The notes beneath the pieces are model-generated. The model ran no database searches. It saw only the letters and a list, made by a program, of their open reading frames with translations, and had not been told where the DNA came from. From Pseudomonadota bacterium (GTDB taxonomy: Bacteria > Pseudomonadota > Alphaproteobacteria > Rhizobiales > Rhizobiaceae): 8,214 nucleotides of DNA. Where the stretch lies: the NCBI GenBank assembly GCA_003242525.1, contig QGUU01000090.1, positions 1 through 8,214 of the forward strand. The letters run 5' to 3'. Of the stretch, positions 5,685-8,214 are shown one piece after another (the stretch's first letter is position 1; the number at the start of each line of letters is the position of its first letter). Position numbers and translations under genes: made by a program.

Positions 5685-6059
5685 ATGACGGACATTCTTA
5701 TTGTCGAGGATGAGCCAGCCATCCTGGACTCGCTTAGTTTCATCCTCGGCAGGAACGGTTGGTCCGTTGCTGTCGCGCGCGACGGTGAAATGGCGTTGGA
5801 GGCAGCCAGGCGGCTTAGGCCGAGAATGCTGCTTCTCGACATCATGTTGCCAAAGAAGAGCGGGCTGGACGTTCTGAAGGAGATTCGCGCTCACCCTGCC
5901 ACGAAGGACATGGCGGTCGTGGTCCTCACGGCCCGCGGTCAGCGATACGATCGGGAACTCGCGGCCGAACTGAACGCCGACGGATTTATCACAAAGCCCT
6001 ATTCCAATGTCGAAGTGGTCGAGGAGGTGCGGCGCATGCTGACACTTCGCCATGCCTGA
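5685..6059 (+). CDS. Single-domain CheY-like response regulator
   Basis: This is a 124-residue stand-alone receiver domain that accepts a phosphoryl group from a histidine kinase and should act by protein contact, since no DNA-binding or enzymatic output domain follows. The full active site is visible: acidic pair E8-D9 in LIVEDEP, phospho-acceptor D52 in LLLDIMLPKKSG, T82 in VVVLTAR, and K104-P105 in FITKPYSN. ATG 5685 places the first strand (TDILIVEDE) at the usual position; a TTG at 5637 with AGGAGG is an alternative. Its stop overlaps the next gene by 8 nt, and that gene abuts a symporter-type sensor, so a shared operon is likely. It may be the kinase's partner, or a competing phosphate sink for a hybrid kinase's own receiver. 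Assignment as a receiver is firm; partner and output are inferred. Confidence 0.95.
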   Translation: MTDILIVEDEPAILDSLSFILGRNGWSVAVARDGEMALEAARRLRPRMLLLDIMLPKKSGLDVLKEIRAHPATKDMAVVVLTARGQRYDRELAAELNADGFITKPYSNVEVVEEVRRMLTLRHA

Positions 6060-6336
6060 GCGGCATCTTGGCCGCAGGGACCGGGAGAAGCGGGAAGACC
6101 TGGCAATCATTATCCCGGCCTTCGGGGCGGTCCTGTTGATGCCGCTCTTGATCAACCTGTTCGTCATTCGCGAGCGCATATTCGGTGTGCCGCTGGAGGT
6201 CGCCTATCTCTTCGGTGTCTGGCTGCTTCTAGTCGGCGGCGCGGTCGGGCTCGTATTCTGGCTGCCTGATACCGGATCGACTGCCGGCAGCACGGAAGAG
6301 GAGGTTGGCTCCAAAACCCCGTCCGAGCTTGCTTAA
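6052..6336 (+). CDS. Small two-helix membrane protein, possible accessory subunit of the symporter-kinase
   Basis: This 94-residue protein has a charged N-terminus (MPERHLGRRDREKRED) and two predicted membrane helices, about 17-38 (LAIIIPAFGAVLLMPLLINLFV) and 48-70 (LEVAYLFGVWLLLVGGAVGLVFW). A short loop RERIFGVP joins them, and the C-terminal tail from about 72 is acidic and Ser/Thr-rich. With both ends likely cytoplasmic, it is a helical hairpin. It starts inside the receiver gene (8-nt overlap), and its TAA stop directly abuts the ATG of the symporter-kinase, which points to coupled translation and fixed stoichiometry. Small two-helix proteins precede other SLC5 transporters (YjcH/DUF485 before ActP; DUF4212 proteins), and a small ORF, cbrX, is reported before cbrA in Pseudomonas. 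The parallel in size, topology and position is seen here; homology is not proven. A role in assembling or tuning the sensor is an inference. Confidence 0.85.
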   Translation: MPERHLGRRDREKREDLAIIIPAFGAVLLMPLLINLFVIRERIFGVPLEVAYLFGVWLLLVGGAVGLVFWLPDTGSTAGSTEEEVGSKTPSELA

Positions 6337-8214
6337 ATGCTGTCTCCGGATTTCGTTATCCTCACCGGCGTGGCTTATGTGGGACTTCTGTTCCTCATAG
6401 CCTGGGTGTCCGACCAGCATACGCATAGCGGCTACGCGAGATTCCTTCGCTCGCCAGGCGTCTATACGCTCTCCATTTCGGTCTATTGCACGTCCTGGAC
6501 ATTCTACGGTGCCGTGGGAACCGCGGCGCGCAGCGGGCTTGAGTTCATGGCCATCTATATGGGGCCGACGATCGTTTTCGTGGGCTGGTGGTTCCTGCTG
6601 CGCAAGCTTATCCGCATCAGCCATTCGCAGGGCATCACCTCCGTCGCCGACTTCCTGTCGTCGCGCTTTGGCAAGTCCAGCCGTCTCGCCGTGCTGGTGA
6701 CGCTGATTGCCGTCATCAGCGTGACCCCATATGTCGCACTCCAGCTCAAGGCCATCACCACCTCCATCCAGGCTGTCTCCGTCGCCAAGGGAGGCGAGGA
6801 TCACCTGGCCCGGCTCGATGAGCTGACGCTCGCCTTTGGGGTGGCGGTCGGCATGGCCATGTTCACCATTCTCTTTGGAACGCGCAATGTCGACGCACGT
6901 GAGCAGCATCCGGGCGTTGTTGCGGCGATCGCATTCGAGGCGGTGGTCAAGCTTGTCGCCCTTCTGGCCGTCGGGGTGTTCGTCGTGTACGGCCTGGGCG
7001 GCGGTATGAGCAAGGTGTACGCCCAGGCCGTGGCAGCCGGCCTGGAAATCCACGAGCAGGCGCCTTTCGGGAGCCGCTGGGTTGCGGTACTTGTCCTTTC
7101 GGCGTGCGCCGTGATCTGCCTTCCACGGCAATTCCAGATCACCGTGGTCGAAAGCTCGAACGAAAACCATCTGCGCACCGCCGGCTGGGCCTTCCCGACC
7201 TACCTGCTGCTGATGAGCATCTTCACGATGCCGATCGCCCTATATGGTCTTGCCACCATGCCGGCAGGCTCCAATCCGGACATGTTCGTCCTGACCCTGC
7301 CCATGTCAGCCGGCTATGATGCGCTGGCCCTTTTCGCATTCATCGGCGGTTTTTCCAGCGCAACGTCCATGATCATCGTGGCGTCGATTGCGCTTTCGAT
7401 CATGGTTTCGAACCATATCGTGCTTCCGCTGATGTTGCGCGGAACGCGCGCCACGGAAGAAACCGGTGAACGTGACATTGCGCGGTTGCTGCTGCGCGCG
7501 CGCCGCGTCTCGATCGCCGTCATGCTCCTGCTCGGTTTCCTGTATTTCTGGTTCACCCAGGATTCGGATGCCCTTGCGCCCATCGGGCTGATCTCCTTCG
7601 CCGGCGTGGCCCAGTTTCTTCCGTCTTTGCTGGCCGCGCTCTACTGGCGCAACGCCACGCTCCACGGTGCATTCGCTGGAACGCTCATCGGATTTTGCGT
7701 CTGGGCCTGGACCATGTTCCTGCCCAGCTTCGAGTCGACCAGTCCCGCCGTGGCGGCCCTGATGCAGAACGGCCCCTGGGGCATTACCGCGCTGCGACCT
7801 GAAGCGCTTTTCGGAATGGCCGGGTTCGATCCGCTTGTCCATTCGGTCTTCTGGAGCCTGCTTCTGAACACGTCGACATTGGCGATTGTCTCTATGCTGT
7901 CCACGCCCGGCGCGCTCGAACGCATACAGGCAACACTGTTTGTAGATGCGTTCCGGCGCCGGGGAGCGGTGCAGCCGCAAATCCTCCGTGGCTCCGCCAC
8001 CACCGGAGAGCTCTTTTTCGTGGCGGAGCGGGTTCTGGGCTGGCAGCGTGCCACCGCCTTGTTCGAAATGTCGGGCGTGGTCCACAGCCATTCCAATTCG
8101 GATGCGGACGTGCCGCCCGATTTCATTGCGACGCTGGAGAAGGAACTGGCCGGCTCCATCGGCTCGGCCTCGGCGCATATTTCGCTCACGACCGTCGTTG
8201 CCGGCGCTACCCTA
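6337..8214 (+). CDS. SLC5-type symporter / STAC sensor, N-terminal part of a probable (hybrid) histidine kinase
   Basis: The open frame runs 626 codons from ATG 6337 to the window edge without a stop. Residues about 1-520 form a sodium:solute symporter (SLC5) domain with about a dozen membrane helices. Signatures of the kinase-linked branch are SVYCTSWTFYGAVGTAARSGLEF (48-70), SQGITSVADFLSSRFG (97-112), CLPRQFQITVVE (261-272) and GGFSSATSMIIVASIALS (337-354). Residues about 555-626 (GELFFVAERVLGW..., then a Ser/His-rich stretch and DFIATLEKELAGSIGSASAHISLTTVV) resemble the STAC domain that links SLC5 to cytoplasmic modules. The expected PAS, HisKA, ATPase and perhaps receiver domains would lie beyond 8214. 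CbrA, CrbS and MxtR are characterised relatives that tune carbon and nitrogen or acetate metabolism; the ligand here is unknown. No clear Shine-Dalgarno precedes the ATG, which follows the previous TAA directly, so coupling is likely. A plain symporter is less likely given the STAC-like tail. Confidence 0.9.
   Translation, partial: MLSPDFVILTGVAYVGLLFLIAWVSDQHTHSGYARFLRSPGVYTLSISVYCTSWTFYGAVGTAARSGLEFMAIYMGPTIVFVGWWFLLRKLIRISHSQGITSVADFLSSRFGKSSRLAVLVTLIAVISVTPYVALQLKAITTSIQAVSVAKGGEDHLARLDELTLAFGVAVGMAMFTILFGTRNVDAREQHPGVVAAIAFEAVVKLVALLAVGVFVVYGLGGGMSKVYAQAVAAGLEIHEQAPFGSRWVAVLVLSACAVICLPRQFQITVVESSNENHLRTAGWAFPTYLLLMSIFTMPIALYGLATMPAGSNPDMFVLTLPMSAGYDALALFAFIGGFSSATSMIIVASIALSIMVSNHIVLPLMLRGTRATEETGERDIARLLLRARRVSIAVMLLLGFLYFWFTQDSDALAPIGLISFAGVAQFLPSLLAALYWRNATLHGAFAGTLIGFCVWAWTMFLPSFESTSPAVAALMQNGPWGITALRPEALFGMAGFDPLVHSVFWSLLLNTSTLAIVSMLSTPGALERIQATLFVDAFRRRGAVQPQILRGSATTGELFFVAERVLGWQRATALFEMSGVVHSHSNSDADVPPDFIATLEKELAGSIGSASAHISLTTVVAGATL

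Noticed and set aside
6229..7170. Long open frame on the minus strand (313 residues)
   Set aside because: It lies antisense to the well-supported symporter gene. Its product is rich in His, Arg, Gly, Asp and Gln with no recognisable domain, as expected from the opposite strand of a GC-rich membrane protein gene.
7306..8178. Long open frame on the minus strand (290 residues)
   Set aside because: It is also antisense to the symporter gene, with a low-complexity Arg/Gln/Gly-rich product and no motif. It is a GC-driven shadow frame.
1..8214. CRISPR arrays, insertion sequences or tRNA/rRNA genes
   Set aside because: No regularly spaced repeats, transposase motifs, terminal inverted repeats or structured RNA genes were recognised anywhere in the window.

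Overview
The window looks like a chromosomal segment from an alphaproteobacterium, most likely a member of the Rhizobiales (Hyphomicrobiales). The grounds are high G+C, long open reading frames, the sbp-cysT-cysW-cysA gene order, and a sodium:solute-symporter-type sensor kinase of the kind common in that group. The placement rests on style and protein resemblance only; no rRNA or other marker gene is present.

Left part (1-3174, minus strand): a sulfate/thiosulfate ABC importer operon. Transcription runs right to left: a periplasmic sulfate-binding protein (3174-2188), the permeases CysT (2114-1293) and CysW (1291-395), and the ATPase CysA (398 to beyond base 1, cut by the window edge). cysT, cysW and cysA are tightly packed (1-nt gap, then a 4-nt ATGA overlap). 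sbp is separated from cysT by 73 nt that hold a strong GC-rich stem-loop. Together they form binding protein, two-permease channel and ATPase for importing oxidised sulfur.

Middle (3175-5684): a 447-bp divergent control region with several dyads, then an orphan LuxR-type regulator with a C-terminal helix-turn-helix and no receiver domain (3622-4767, plus). After it comes a small exported protein with six cysteines (4869-5201, plus), and then about 480 bp of apparently non-coding DNA with a long perfect-arm hairpin.

Right part (5685-8214, plus): a compact signalling operon. A single-domain CheY-like receiver (5685-6059) overlaps by 8 nt a 94-residue two-helix membrane protein (6052-6336). Its TAA stop is immediately followed by the ATG of a large SLC5-family symporter fused to a cytoplasmic STAC-like region (6337 to beyond 8214). 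The last gene is cut by the window edge before any kinase domain. By resemblance to CbrA/CrbS/MxtR/NahK-type proteins it is expected to continue into a (hybrid) histidine kinase. The layout suggests nutrient sensing coupled to transport, with the small membrane protein as a possible partner subunit.

The parts with known families are the sulfate importer and the symporter-kinase. The least understood are the two-helix protein, the six-cysteine exported protein and the orphan LuxR regulator.
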